From Emydura subglobosa (Eukaryota > Chordata > Testudines > Chelidae), in contig ML679946.1 in the NCBI GenBank assembly GCA_007922225.1, positions 97,968,979 to 98,032,978 of the forward strand: a stretch of DNA of 64,000 nt, given 5' to 3'. A model generated the notes under the pieces. The model made no database searches and had not been told where the DNA came from. It saw nothing but the letters and a program-made list of their open reading frames with translations. How positions within the stretch are numbered: the stretch's first letter is position 1; each line of letters begins with the position of its first letter. The translations under genes and the position numbers were made by a program. Below, piece after piece: positions 11,966 to 23,499 of this stretch.

Positions 11966-12493
11966 ATTAAGTCAAACTGCCTATGGTTCATATGAATTTC
12001 TGATGCAGGACCACCATGCCACTGGAGAAGTGGAACAATTAGATCATGCTTGAAATATCAGCTTTGCCTATGGATTTGCAGATACCTTAATTCCATGTTT
12101 AGACTTTTACAAACTTGGCACCTTGGGTAATAAATACTGTCCTCAAATATATCTAAGCAATTTCCATTAATGTCAGTGGGAGTGGATCCTGTATACCTGA
12201 GGGTACAATTTGGCTTTTAATGTCAGAAGAACGGCCATATTGGGTCAAGGCAATGGTCCATGTAGCCCAGTATTCTGTCTCTGACAAAGGCTAATGCCAG
12301 ATGCTTCTGGCAGTTGGAGTTTAGGGACGCCCAGATCAAGGGGTTGTGGCTAATAGCCATTGATGGACCTATCCTTCATGAACTTATCTAATTCTTTTTT
12401 TAACCCAGTTATAATTTTGGCTTTCACAACATGCCATGGCAATGAGTTCCACAGGTTGACTCTGTGATGTGTGAAGAAGTACTTCCTTATGTT

Positions 12494-12804
12494 TAGAGCC
12501 CTGCAAATCCATGGATATCCACTTTATCTCTGCGGATATCCATGGACCATTTCTTGTGGATAGCAGTCAGATGGTCCCCATCTCTGAGACTTCTGGAGCA
12601 GGTCCCTGGAGCAGCTGCCAGCCAGGACTGCAGCAAACAGCTGATCATCTATTGAGGGGGCAGGGCTCAATCAGCTGTTTGAGGTGGCAGGGGCTCAGCT
12701 GGTGCCTGGATGAAGGTAAGGCTAAAAGAGGGAGGTCTTGCGGTTGGATAAAAGATTATTCCTGTGGATGCGGATCGACATCTTTGTATCAGCGCAGGGC
12801 TCTA
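12494..12804. mobile_element. hAT-type MITE with perfect 8-bp target duplication
   Basis: The ends are perfect 11-bp inverted repeats, TAGAGCCCTGC at 12494-12504 and GCAGGGCTCTA at 12794-12804. They are flanked by an identical 8-bp duplication, CTTATGTT, at 12486-12493 and 12805-12812. The 8-bp duplication and CAGGG-type end fit the hAT superfamily. At 311 bp it cannot encode a transposase. It sits inside the CR1 LINE and so is younger than that copy. Confidence 0.85.
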
Positions 12805-13284
12805 CTTATGTTTATTTTAAACTTGCTGACTGTTATCATCATTGGGTGATCCTTGGTTCTTGTGTTATGTGAAGAAGAAAATAACACTTCTCCATTATTC
12901 ACTTTCTCCATAACGTCATGATTTTATAGATCTCTGTCATATCTTCTTTTAGTCGTCTCTTTTCTAAACTGAACAGCTCCAGTTTTTTAGTCTCTCCTTA
13001 TATGGAAGATGTTCCATAGCCTTAATAATTTTCATTGCCCTTCTCTAACTATTTCCAATTCTAATATACAGATGGGACAACCAGAACAGCATGTTATATG
13101 CAAGGTGTGGAACTCTCATGGACTTCTATAGTGGCATTAGGATGTTTCCTGTTTAATTATCTTTTTCTGAACAGTTCCTAACATTCTGTTAGCTTTTTTG
13201 GCTGCCACTTCACATAGACCAGGTGTTTTCATGGAACTACCCATGATGATTTCAAGATCTCTTTCTTCAGAAGTAACAGCTAAT

Positions 13285-13494
13285 TCAGACCCCATCATTT
13301 TTTATGTATAATTGGGATAATGTTTTCCAATGTGCATAAACTTTGCACTTTTCAGCATTGAATTTCATCTGCCATTTTGTCACCCAGTAACCCAATTTTG
13401 TGAGTTCCCTTTGTAACTCCATGCAGTAAGCTTTAGACTTTACTATCTTGAGTAATTTTTTATCATCTGCAAATATTGCTACCTCACTGTTCAT
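13285..13494 (-). pseudogene. CR1 reverse transcriptase fragment, catalytic motif region
   Basis: The 69-codon frame begins with VAIFADDKKLLK, the FADD catalytic box of LINE reverse transcriptases, followed by an alpha-helical linker and FNAEKCKV, the conserved KFNxxKCKV block. The residues before and after are in other frames. This is a piece of ORF2 of the surrounding CR1 and is not a separate gene. It would be non-functional. Confidence 0.75.
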
Positions 13495-13868
13495 CCCAGT
13501 TTCCAGATCATTTACGAATATGTTGAACAGAACAGGTTCCAGTAAAGATCATTGGGGAACCCAATATTTACCTCTCTCCATTGTGAAAACTGATTATGTA
13601 TCCTACCATGTGTTTCCTATTTTTAATCAGTTATTGATCCATGACTTATCCCATGACTATTTAGTTTGCTTAAGAGCCTTTGGAGTGGGACATTGTCCAA
13701 GGCTTTCTGAAAATCCAAGTATACATATCAACTGAATCACCCTTGTCCACAAGCTTATTAAAACTCTCAAAGAATTCTACTAGACTGGTGAAGTCTGATT
13801 TCCCTAGACAACAAGCCATGTTGTCTCCTCCCTGCCATATCGTGTTTATCTACATGTCGCATAATTTT

Positions 13869-14192
13869 TCATTTTACTGTAGTTTCAACTGGTTTGCCTG
13901 GTACTGAAGTTAGACTTACTGGCCTGTAGTTGCCAGGATCGTGACTGGCGCCTTTTGTTAAAAAAATGGTGGTTACATTAGCTATCCTCCAGTTATCTTG
14001 TACAGAGGCTGATTTAAGTGATAGGTTACATACCACAGTTAGTAGTTCTGCTATTTCATATTTAAGTTCCTTCAGAACCCTTGGGTGGATACCATCTGGT
14101 CCTGGTGAATTATTACTCCTTAAATTATCAATTTGTTCCAAGACCTCTTCAAATGAGCTCCTCAATCTGGGATAGTTCCTCAGATTTGTCAC
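13869..14192 (-). pseudogene. CR1 reverse transcriptase fragment, finger region
   Basis: The 107-codon frame shows NSPGPDGIHPRVLKEL, then a helix, then [16 protein letters not shown]. These are the classic N-terminal RT blocks of CR1. The expected VPIFKKG is altered to TTIFLTKG. The frame breaks before the palm, which is carried in another frame at 13285-13494. It belongs to the same decayed CR1. Confidence 0.8.
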
Positions 14193-14904
14193 CTAAAAAG
14201 AATGACTTAGGTGTGGGGCTCTTCCCCACATCCTCTGCAATGAAGACTGATGCAAAGAATTAATTTAGCTTCTATGTAATTGGTAAATGGTATTGTCTTT
14301 CTTAAGTGCTCCATTAGCACCTCAATCATCCCTTGACCCCACTCTGACTGTTTGGCATGTTTCCTGCTTCTGATGTAGTTAAATTTTTTTTTTGCAGTTT
14401 TCGTTGTTTTTCAAATTTTTTTTTTGCCTACAATTTATGCTTCTTTCTATTTTCTCAGTAGGATTTTTCTTCCAATTTTTAAAGCATGCCTTTCTGCTAC
14501 TACCCACCTCTTTTACTCTGCTAAATCAAGAATTACCTCTCCCCTGGTGGTTCCAGGACAAGCTACCCCAAAAAGTAGTCATTTCTGTTGTCTACAAATT
14601 TAATCTCGGTATCCCGTCCTGAGATGACATTTACCCAGTCAGTATGAAGATAGCTGAAATCCCACATTATTATTGCATATTCTGTCTTTGCAACCTCTCT
14701 GATCTCACTGAACGTTTCACAACCACAGCCACCATCCTGACCAGATGGTACGGAGTATAGTCCTGCTGCTATATTCTTAAAGCATGGAATTTCTATCCAT
14801 AGTGAGACTATGGCACAGTCTCATTCATCCTTATTCCACTAAATTTCCAAGATGCCTATTACATCAATAGACACCTTACATATGACAAGAAATGTAAAGC
14901 TCAT

Positions 14905-15200
14905 GCTTCTCAGGCCTGATATATGCACAAAATTGCAGTGGTTTAACTAAAGATTGAATGTTGTACTGAGTTAGTGAAACTGATGCTTACTTAATTTGTG
15001 GACACTCATATCTGTTTAAACCTGGTTTAGGGCAGGTTAGCTTGCACTTGTAAATTTACAGCTAAATTAATTTAAGCCAGGTTTAAAGTGATGTACCGAG
15101 TTCACACATTAAATTGGACCAGTTTAACTATACAGGTGCAACATGGCCCCTTTAACTGAACCAGTACAACTTCTGTGCATGGACAAGACCACCGTGTAAA
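14905..15200. mobile_element. probable hAT-like MITE
   Basis: The left end GGCCTGATATATGCACAAA and the right end TCTGTGCATGGACAAGACC are imperfect inverted repeats. The interior is rich in GTTTAAACC/AATTTAA palindromic pieces. No target duplication was identified. Confidence 0.45.
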
Positions 15201-15382
15201 ACTGCAGGGGCCAGGAAATTCTATTCCAGTCATTCTATACAGACTGTTATTCCTGCAGTATCCAAGTTCCTTCCAGTAGCACCATTAATCAGTGTGACTA
15301 GCATCTGTCATGTGTGATTTGCTCTCTCTCTCTCTTTCTTCCCAGAGGGACAATTGTTTATGCAGTGTAGTCTTGTTTGGGG

Positions 15383-15388
<6 letters not shown>

Positions 15389-15435
<47 letters not shown>

Positions 15436-15445
15436 NNNNNNNNNN

Positions 15446-15492
<47 letters not shown>
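15389..15492 (+). repeat. CA microsatellite with assembly gap
   Basis: Uninterrupted (CA)n on both sides of a 10-base N run at 15436-15445. The true repeat length is unknown. The long frames of alternating Thr-His or Cys-Val across it are artefacts. Confidence 0.95.
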
Positions 15493-15494
<2 letters not shown>

Positions 15495-15792
15495 CTATCC
15501 TCTGTTTAGATTTGAGAAGGTAGATTGATGAATTGTGCCTTGCAGTTAGAGCTGAAGTTGATGAGGTATATAATGAAGGAGAGGCTCCCAGCCATAGCTG
15601 GTTGGAAAATGTAAGACAAAATGTTTTTCTTTTGAAAAATGCTGTTTCATCCAAACCAAAGTGCTCCATAGAAATGTATCGGTTTCATTGAAACTTTAAT
15701 TGGGCAGCTTAGAATCATAAAAGATCAGGGTTGGAAGGGACCATCTGGAGGTCATCTAGTCCAACCTCCTGCTTAAGCAGGACCAACCCCGA

Positions 15793-16104
15793 CTAAATAA
15801 TATCAGCCAGGGCTTTGTCAAGCTGCACCTTAAAAACCTCTAAGGACAGAGATTCCACCACCTCCATAGGTAACTGGACACAATACTCCACATGAGGCCG
15901 CACCAGTGCCGAATAGAGGGGAATAATCACTTCCCTCGATCTGCTGACAATGCTTCTACTAATGCAGCCCAATATGCTATTAGCCTTCTTGGCAAGAAAG
16001 GCACACTGTTGACTCACATCCAGCTTCTTGTCCACTGTAATCCCCATATCCTTTTCTGTTGAATTGCTGCCTAGCCAGTCGGTCCCCAGTCTGTACCAGT
16101 GCAT
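15793..16104 (-). pseudogene. CR1 ORF2 C-terminal fragment with internal deletion
   Basis: The 103-codon frame has GITVDKKLDVSQQCA, KKANSILGCI and [15 protein letters not shown], typical of the region after the RT palm. It then jumps directly to LPMEVVESLSLEVFK, the extreme C-terminus. Compared with the copy ending at 48446, about 100 residues between CVQ and LP are missing. The deletion keeps frame. The product would be inactive. Confidence 0.8.
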
Positions 16105-16788
16105 GGGATTCTTCCATCCCTAGTGCAGGACTCTGCACTTGTCCTTGTTGAACCTGCTGAAGGTGCAGTCCACCCCACCTTCAGATCATTAATGAATATG
16201 TTGAACAAAACCAGCCCCAGCATTCAGCTTATTACCAGCTGCCAACTAGACACGGAGCTGTTGATCAGTACCTGTTGAGCCTGATGATCTAGCCAGCTTT
16301 CTATCTGTCTGATTGTCCATTCATCCAACCAACCCATACTTCTTTAACTTTCTGATAAGAATACTGTGGGAGACCATTTCAAAAGCTTTGCTAAAGTCAA
16401 GTTATATCACATCCACTGCTTTCCACACATCCACAGAGCCAGTCATCTCATCATAGAAGGCAATCAGGTTGGTCAGGCATCACTTGCCCTTGGTGAATCC
16501 ATGCTGACTGTTCCTGATCTCCTTCCTCTCTTCCAAGTGCATCAAAATGGATTCCTTGAGAACCTATTCCATGTTTTTTCTGGGGACTGAAGTGAGGCTG
16601 ACTGGCCTATAGTTCCCCGGAAACTCCTTCTTCCCATTTTTGAAGATGGGCACTATATTTGCCTTTTTCTAATCATTTAGAACCTCCCCCAATCACCACG
16701 AATTTTCAAAGATAATGGCCAACGGCTCTGCAATCACATCAGCCAACTCCCTCAGCACCCTCGGATGCATTGCATTCGGCCCCATCGA

Positions 16789-17085
16789 CTAATGCATGTC
16801 CAGCTTTTCTAAATAGTCCTGAACCTGTTCTTTCAACACTGAGGGCTGCTCACCTACTCCCCATACTATGCTGCCCAGTGCAGTAGTCTGGGAGCTGACC
16901 TTGTCTGTGAAGATAGAGGCAAAAAAAGCATTGAGAACTTCAGATTTTTCCACATCATCTGTCACTAGGTTGACTCTCCCATTCTGTAAGGGCCCCATGC
17001 TTTCCCTGACCTTATTGTTGTTACTAACATACCTGTAGAAACCCTTCTTGTTACCCTTCATGTCCCTTGCTAGCTGTAACTCCAA
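16789..17085 (-). pseudogene. CR1 ORF2 linker fragment
   Basis: The 98-codon frame shows [38 protein letters not shown] and VLKEQVQDYLEKLDMH. These match, block for block, the region between endonuclease and RT of the CR1 at 32020-32310. The frame ends where the RT blocks begin in another frame. Confidence 0.8.
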
Positions 17086-17394
17086 TTGTGCTTTGGCCTT
17101 CCTGATTTTTATTTTTATACTCCTCCCTAGTCATCTGACCAAGCTTCCACTTCTTGTAAGTTTCCTTTTTGTGTTTAAGCTATTCTTTCTGCACATCAGG
17201 ATAGTTTGTTCTGCACCCTCAATAAGGTTTCTTTAAAATACAGCCAGCTCTCTTGGACTCCTTTGCCCCTCATATTAGCCTCCCAGGGGATCCTGCCCAT
17301 CAGCTCCCTGGGGGAGTCAAAGTCTGCTTTTCTGAAGTCCAGGGTCTGTATTCGACTGTTCTCCTTTCTTCCTAATCAAAACATAAGAGAAAGA

Positions 17395-17690
17395 ATAGTT
17401 CAGTGGTCGGGGCACTTGTTAAAATGCAGCAGCTGTAAGTTGCTGCTCTTCCTGAAATAGAAGAGGGATTTGAACCTGGCTTTCCCCCCTCCAGTTAAGT
17501 ACCTAACCCTCTGGGCTATAGACACAGTGGCTAGTTAGTCCCCTTATTTAAACAAAGTGGAATCACTACAAAAGGCGAGCTTGAGCAAATGATTGACTCA
17601 GGCAGAACAGGGTGAATCTGGGCCTCCCACATCCCTATTAAATGCCCTAACTGCTGGGTTACTAGTCATTTGTGGGTGCCTGGATCTGAA
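17395..17690. mobile_element. tRNA-derived SINE pieces in mixed orientation
   Basis: Plus strand: AGTTCAGTGGTCGGGGCACTTG resembles a tRNA-like A-box head. Minus strand from about 17545: TAGCCCAGAGGGTTAGG and, downstream, GGTTCAAATCCC, a B box. Minus strand from about 17680: ACCCAGCAGTTAGGGCATTT followed by a 'GGGAGGCCCAGATTCACC' B-box-like stretch. So up to three head segments are present, at least two inverted relative to the first. None is an intact tRNA gene. Confidence 0.5.
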
Positions 17691-17830
17691 ACACTTCTTT
17701 CCAGAATTTTTTTTTTTTAAAATCTCATTTTCATTCCACAACAGAAAAACACAATTTTGAAACCTCAAGATGTTCATGAAAGGGCATTGTTTTTCTTTCC
17801 AGCCAGCTATTCCCAGCTATGTTGTCACTT

Positions 17831-20800
17831 TCAGTGTCATGAGGTTTTCATGCTTTAATATTAATAATGAGAATGCAACACGCTGGTAACTTGGAAAAGC
17901 AGTGTCTACAACTTTCGTTTTTTTCTGCCGGCATCCCTTGTACAATAAACAAGATTGACCCAGATATGATGAAGAGTCAGTCACTGTCTGCCCCTTTCAT
18001 GTTAGTATCTTGCCAAGAATATCAGAGGAAAAATGCATAACGCTAACTGATGGGTGTGTATTATCCCCACCAGAGCATGTGTGGAACTACTATATGAATA
18101 GCCCAAGAACAGTGAAAAAAAGTGGCTAGATCACCTGCTCAATTTCAAGATACAAAACCTGGTGACCAGTGAATTGCTTCTGAGCATCTCTAAAACTCAC
18201 AATTATTTGATGTGTTGCATGTCTAAACTCTTCAGCCTCCTCTATTATTTATCTGACAGGAAGGGTCTGCTCGGAAGCACTGGGGTAAGGAATGTAGCTA
18301 TCCTGCTTGGAGTGTTTTCGAGATGCAATGTGTTCTTCCTCAAGCTTTGTCGGAAGCAGTTTGCTTGTCTCTGAAAGCAGGGCAATTTGATCTGGCTTGG
18401 CAGCATTTTTTTTTCCTATATTTTGTTTTGTTCCTGGAATGCCAAGATAATGTCTCGTTCTTTTAGAGATTGGTCTCCTTCCTGCTAGATTTCCTCAGAG
18501 GGCCTCCCCATCACCTTCTGTAGGGTAAAGAAACAGAACATTCCCCCAAACTGCAAGGGAGCTCACATTTGTGCATATCGCTTGAGAACTGTTACCTTTT
18601 GACGTGATGGAGAACACCTTTGCCTTGTTGTCTGAGCAGGGGCCCAGCAGGCTGGACTTTTGGTGTCCATTTCCAGCTCCACCATTACCACTGTGGGCAG
18701 GACTCTGAACCTCTCTATGCCGCACACTACCCAGCTGAAATACCTGTTTGCCCCACAGGGGTTCTGTGGCCTAATTTGTTAGAGGCCTGGTGAAAAGGTG
18801 AAGGAGGTTAGCCACAGCACTGCATCGGAGGCAGGGTGGAGCTGCACCATTCAGCGTGAAAATAAGAAGCATTACCCTACCATGCATGCAGGAGGAGCAC
18901 TCGCTTGCTGTTGGGGAGGGCAGGGACATACCCTTCCCTCATCCTTTTCCCCTTTGACCTGGCTTGTGTCTCAGGGAGGGCTAGGCAGGGAGCAGCAGGG
19001 ATGGTGTTTGTTTCTAGGCACTGCTCTGGTGAAGAGAATCAGGGAGTAAGGAGGGGAAATTTCTTCTGCACTCACCCCCATTGCAGAGGGGCCAAACACA
19101 ATGGGGGTGGAGCCCCTCCTACAGCCTTTGGGGATTACCCCCAAGCCACCGTCAGTAACAACCATTCATCTGCATCAGTAGCAGTCACCTTTATCAGCAA
19201 ACACAGTGTTTTAGTGTCCCCAGTTGCCCATCAGGGGCTTTCCTTCCCTTTTGGGCTCTGGCTGATTCTCACATCTGGTGCAGCTGTCACTCCTGGGCCC
19301 ATCTCTTAACCTGGAGCATTGACCCTCGGCCAGCTGTGTCCCAGCAGCTGCCACACATCACCTCCCCAGCAGCCCACATAGCTCCTCTTGCAGAGATGGC
19401 AGAAAGTGGTAGGGGAAAGGTTTCCTGCTATCTCTATATCCAGCCAGAGCTCTGAGAGGATGGAGAGGCCAGCTTCCACATTTCCTCATTCTCCGTTGTC
19501 AATTGTGGCTCTGGGGACAGCCCTAGCTGTCACAGCACTGCTGCTGATCTGAGGGGGGGGGCGCTCCTCAGGACCATGTATGAAATGCACTATAGAGATG
19601 CCAAATACTATGCATGTGACCGAAGGAAATAACATAACCCGACAAGCTGTACACAATAGCAGAATGAAGCGAGTACACGTATCGAGCAGCTGCACTTACA
19701 CCATAAGAGACATACCTGCTGGCATGTATCCGTTTTTTATAAGCCATTCTAAACTGGTGGAACCCCCATAGCAGACCAGATCGTCAGTCCATTTGCATGC
19801 TTTAAGATGCTTCACAGGAAGGCAGAAAACTTCCCAATGCACCCATCTAACTATGCCATTCTGTATATGGATGCGTAACAAGATGAACTTAGAAAAGGGA
19901 AATGTTAGGCTGAATATTAGAAAAGAATCCTACTCCAAAAACGTACTATGTTAGACTCTGGAATAGACGCTAAAGGGAAGTGAAGGAAGCCCCAACACAT
20001 GTGATGTTGAAAGTTACTCTGGGTAAAGCAATATGAAATATACTGTAAGGATCCTGCACTATCAGGAGATGGGTTAGATTACCTAGCAGATTTTTTCTCT
20101 CTCTCACTCCGATTTCTGTGAGTACATGAGATAACCCATAGAGGAAAAGCAGCCCATCAGAATTCCCCCGCACAAGGAAAGCTCAGGAAGGTAAGACTCT
20201 TCCTAAAAGACAAGGGCTTCAGATAGTGCAGGAATCCTGGATTCTAATTGTTTGGAACATCTAGATAAATATTGATATACCCTTCAAGCTAGTTTGTGCC
20301 TTGGATACCATTTTGAAGCATCGGTTTGCCGGGGATGCAGCTAAGGCAACATCTGTGTACTTTCTTTAGTACATGTGCAGGTTTTCTTAAGAAATAAAAA
20401 GCAGGCTCATGCTTCTTTGTGAACTATAACCTTCTTTGTGAACTCTAGGCTACTTCTGCCTAAGGGCCTTCAAGACTTTCTTCTGCAGAGCTTTGGAGCA
20501 TGTCTCCATTAAGTCTGGCATTTCATTGTTGTTTCAACGGGATTACAGATAGCATCTCTTCTCCTTGGCTTGAACTTTTGATATTTGCATCTTACTGTGT
20601 TCAAAGCTTCGTCGGCATTGCATGGTTTCAGTGGGATCCTGTTTAGCAACAGCATTATGAAAGAGTAAAGGATTGAATGAAAGTCTCTAGGTGTATGTAT
20701 AGAACATGACTTACTTTTTAATGTGATCCTTATCTTTTTTAGTTAGAAGGTTTACAATCAAAGACCATTTCTGGAGAAATTCAACATCTACCCCAACTGG

Positions 20801-21779
20801 TCACTTGCCACAGTAAACTAATAAACGCTATGCCCTTCTAGAGCTCTGCTCATGTCCTCCCCCAGGCCGCTACACCAACAAGAGAAGTAAACAAACAGAC
20901 TAAAACCAGCCATGGGAATTTCAGATCCCTCCAAAATGCAAGGAAGCAAAAAAGTGACTTGCCAGTTGGGAACAGTGCAAAGAAATCACTTTACAATTCA
21001 TTATCAAAGACTGGGAAGCCAGAAAACTCGGGAATAAAAACATAGGGTTCAATTTTCAAGAAAATCAGCTGAAATTTTTAGTGCAGTTGTAAAGGTTCCC
21101 TCAACTGCCAACTAGGGTTCAGAAGCAGGAACATCCAGCACTAAGAGCATGTCCATTGCTTGAATGAAAGGAGTGACTTTTCCAGCTGGCAGCTGTAGTA
21201 GACTTTTATCCTTTTATGAGGGTTAGCCTCTGGAAGGGGACAAAGACCCACATTCTCCCAGAGTGAGTCATGCAGTCACATTCACAGCAAACAATATAGT
21301 TTAGACACCTAATCAAGCAGTTAGACATCTAAATACTACCATGTGCACCCATATCCCATTTGCACTTACAAAACACTGCACACATGTAATTGCAAGTGAA
21401 GTTTTAGCTGCTGGGCTTGAGTCTCATTTGAGAATTAAGCCCAAAAATGTTTAAATGAATTTCACTTTGTTGCCTAGTTTCTCTCTGTTAATTACATTTA
21501 TTATTGTAGATACCTATATGCATATAGGACTGGGGCAGTATTCCTTTTAAATAGGAGCTTGGCAGCCCACTAATTGGTCCTCTCTGTGTTGCATTTCAGA
21601 AATCACCCGATCTTAACAGAGCAGTGGTGTATATATATGTATCTTGGCCCTGTGTGTTTGTATATAGTATGAAACATGGCTTTTTGGAAATCAGCTTGTT
21701 CTATGTGGTTTCCTACTACTATTAATGTTGTGTGGAGAACAAAGACGTAGTGCTATATATTAAAAGCTGAGTGAATAAT
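17831..21779. other. long unassigned stretch
   Basis: No supported gene, RNA or named repeat in about 4 kb. A somewhat GC-richer portion at about 18640-19480 produces overlapping frames up to 134 codons (18905-19309 plus) with no domain. AT-rich elsewhere. Old repeats too decayed to recognise by eye are likely. Confidence 0.45.
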
Positions 21780-22170
21780 GGAGTTTTGGTTCACTGGCAA
21801 TTCTGAAAAACAGAAAAAAGTTTGTTTTGGATCAAACCAAAAATGGATTTTAAAAAAATCGGTGAATCAAAAAGTAAAAATAAAATGATTTGATCAAACA
21901 AAACATTTTGTACAACATGAAACCAAATGTTTCATTTCAATTTCTGGCATTTTTTAACATTTGAAAAATAAAATTGAACAAAAAGTTTATACTGAACTGA
22001 AAAATCTAATGTTTCATTTTGAAAATGTCGAAACAAGATGTTCACATTTTTTCAGAATTCCCTCCTCGCCCCGAAACAATATGGTCAAATTGACACCAAT
22101 GCATGAAATGTTTCACTTTATCTGCATTTTTTGCCCAAAAAAACGTTGCAGCCAAAAAAATTCACCCAGC
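21780..22170. repeat. AT-rich dispersed repeat with TTTCATTT / GAAATG motifs
   Basis: Dense repeats of AATGTTTCATTT and TTTTGAAAAT style motifs, ending in AAATTCACCCAGCTATCC. A related end (GATTCACACAGCTG) closes the repeat at 51310-51665, and the split element around 15585-17830 is of the same style. It is probably a MITE. The 107-codon frame inside is a by-product. Confidence 0.45.
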
Positions 22171-23304
22171 TATCCTAAGGATGACTCTGTATACAGAGTC
22201 CACAAAATAGACCCCACTAAACTGGTCATGTCTTGTTATCTGACACTTCTACAATTCTTTTTGTGCATCAATAAGTTTTCATAGGGAGGGTTCAGCAAAG
22301 AGGGTAAACAGGCAATATGCACTTAGATGTGCATGGTGGAGATTAAAACATATTTACAGTGGTTATTCGTCAAAAGATAAAGGATCAGTTGCACAGATGG
22401 TGCAAATCACTGTAGCACCATTAAAATCAATGCAGCTACATGGATTTGCACCAGCTGTGGATCTGGTCCCTTACTTCTTTATTTCCTGCAGATAAACAGA
22501 ATTACCTATTTCTTAAACACAGAGGTAATCTGTTTTTCTTAAAAATTTCAAAGGAGAATAACTAGATATTTTTATAGAGATAGCTAATGAGAGAACAATA
22601 GCTAATAATAGGGAGATTAAATATAGATTTCTAAGTCTTCGTGAAAGAAAATGCAATTGATCTGACACCCTGTTCTAATTAAAGTAAATTAATTATGAGA
22701 GCAGATTTATTCAAATTATACTGTGCTGTGTATGTGTAAGTGCAATATATGACAGATTTTTAATATTTCTGCAAGCCTGGAAATAAGATAATTGAAATAC
22801 CTCACCTTATGTTTCAGTGAGAGACGGCCAATTCTCACTTTCAGTTGGCACATAAGTTGCATAATGATAAAAAAATAGATATATTTTAAATGTTAACCTT
22901 TGAAAAGAGTTGTTAACATAGAAAATACAAAAACAACAGAGGCTTGAAAGGACAGGATAGCTTCTAGTTTGATAAGTATCAAAGATGTATTTTAGCAAAC
23001 TGGTAGCTTTGACCAGCTGCCCTCCATGGGACATAGGTGGAGTTCTGACCTCATGAATGCATTGGAGGACAAATAGGGTGGTAGCAGTACATAAATGGAT
23101 ATCTTTAGGGCATTATCCAGCTGCCATTGAAGTCAATGGGCTTTGGATCAAGTCTAATGGCTCTATAAGTCTAGACATATAAACTAGTGGCCTTGTTGTC
23201 AGAGGTGCTCAGGAACCAAAGCTCCCATTGACTTCATTGGGAGTCTCAGCCTCATTGAAAATTAGAGGCTAAGCATTCACCACAGGAGGGATGCAAGTTT
23301 AAGG
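22171..23304. other. unassigned sequence with short palindromic repeats
   Basis: Two pieces of a dispersed palindrome occur: ATTGAAGTCAATGGGCTTTG at about 23128-23147 and CTCCCATTGACTTCATTGGG at about 23223-23242. Nothing else recognised. Confidence 0.45.
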
Positions 23305-23490
23305 TAGTTGGCATCCTTCAGTCTTGAAAGACAATGAGTATGCACCCCTGAGAGGTAAAAAAAATTGCTCAGTTGGTTTTATGGCTGCTGTGGCTAAAGA
23401 GACCCGCTTGAGAGAGACAATCTCTGCTCCCGTGTTGTGTAGATGTTCAAGGCGAAGCTGGAGTACCTTTCCAGGGCGCAAGCCATGGCA
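23305..23490 (-). pseudogene. non-CR1 LINE C-terminal scrap
   Basis: The minus strand frame ends YSLSFKTEGCQLP. In many vertebrate genomes an APE-type LINE with a C-terminal zinc finger ends with a 'SLxTEGCQ' peptide, and the corresponding plus-strand DNA TTGGCATCCTTCAGTCTTGA is a familiar marker. Only the last part is recognisable. The zinc-finger cysteines upstream are not visible. Assignment is from remembered pattern. Confidence 0.45.
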
Positions 23491-23499
23491 GATAATAGG

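Larger units (their letters stand above)
12215..14880 (-). mobile_element. decayed CR1-type LINE
   Basis: Read on the minus strand this runs from the endonuclease region (about 14880-14300) through reverse transcriptase (14192-13285) to a 3' UTR that ends in the 'ACTGGGCTAcATGGACC' / 'CCCAATATGGCCGTTCTT' block near 12215. Two frames still show RT motifs and are listed separately. A 311-bp hAT MITE is inserted at 12494-12804. Decay is heavy, with multiple stops and indels. Confidence 0.75.
15711..17375 (-). mobile_element. 5'-truncated CR1 LINE
   Basis: The plus strand opens with TAGAATCATAAAAGATCAGG, the inverted CR1 3' end, followed by the inverse of the 'GGTTGGACTAGATGACCTCC' 3' UTR block. 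The minus strand then carries reverse transcriptase (15793-16780) and the ORF2 linker (16789-17345). Truncation lies just after the endonuclease. It has frameshifts and an internal deletion, detailed below. Confidence 0.85.
15585..17830. mobile_element. split TIR element hosting a CR1 and SINEs
   Basis: The left part (15585-15700) starts TCCCAGCCATAGCTGGTTGG and carries AAATGTTTTTC/TTTCATTGAAAC motifs. The right part (17690-17830) carries the same motif style and ends TTCCAGCCAGCTATTCCCAG, an inverted version of the left end. Between them lie the CR1 at 15711-17375 and SINE sequence at 17395-17690. I infer one older element split by later insertions. Confidence 0.45.

Noticed and set aside
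11521..11995. Overlapping frames of 156 and 103 codons as genes
   Set aside because: Both arise from the GC-rich repeat, on opposite strands, with no domain.
15308..15669. Thr-His and Cys-Val repeat proteins
   Set aside because: Translations of the CA microsatellite and its N gap.
17395..17690. Functional tRNA gene
   Set aside because: A- and B-box-like motifs are present, but no cloverleaf with acceptor pairing could be drawn; SINE heads explain them.
18905..19309. 134-codon frame as an exon
   Set aside because: No recognisable protein, overlaps other frames in a locally GC-rich stretch.
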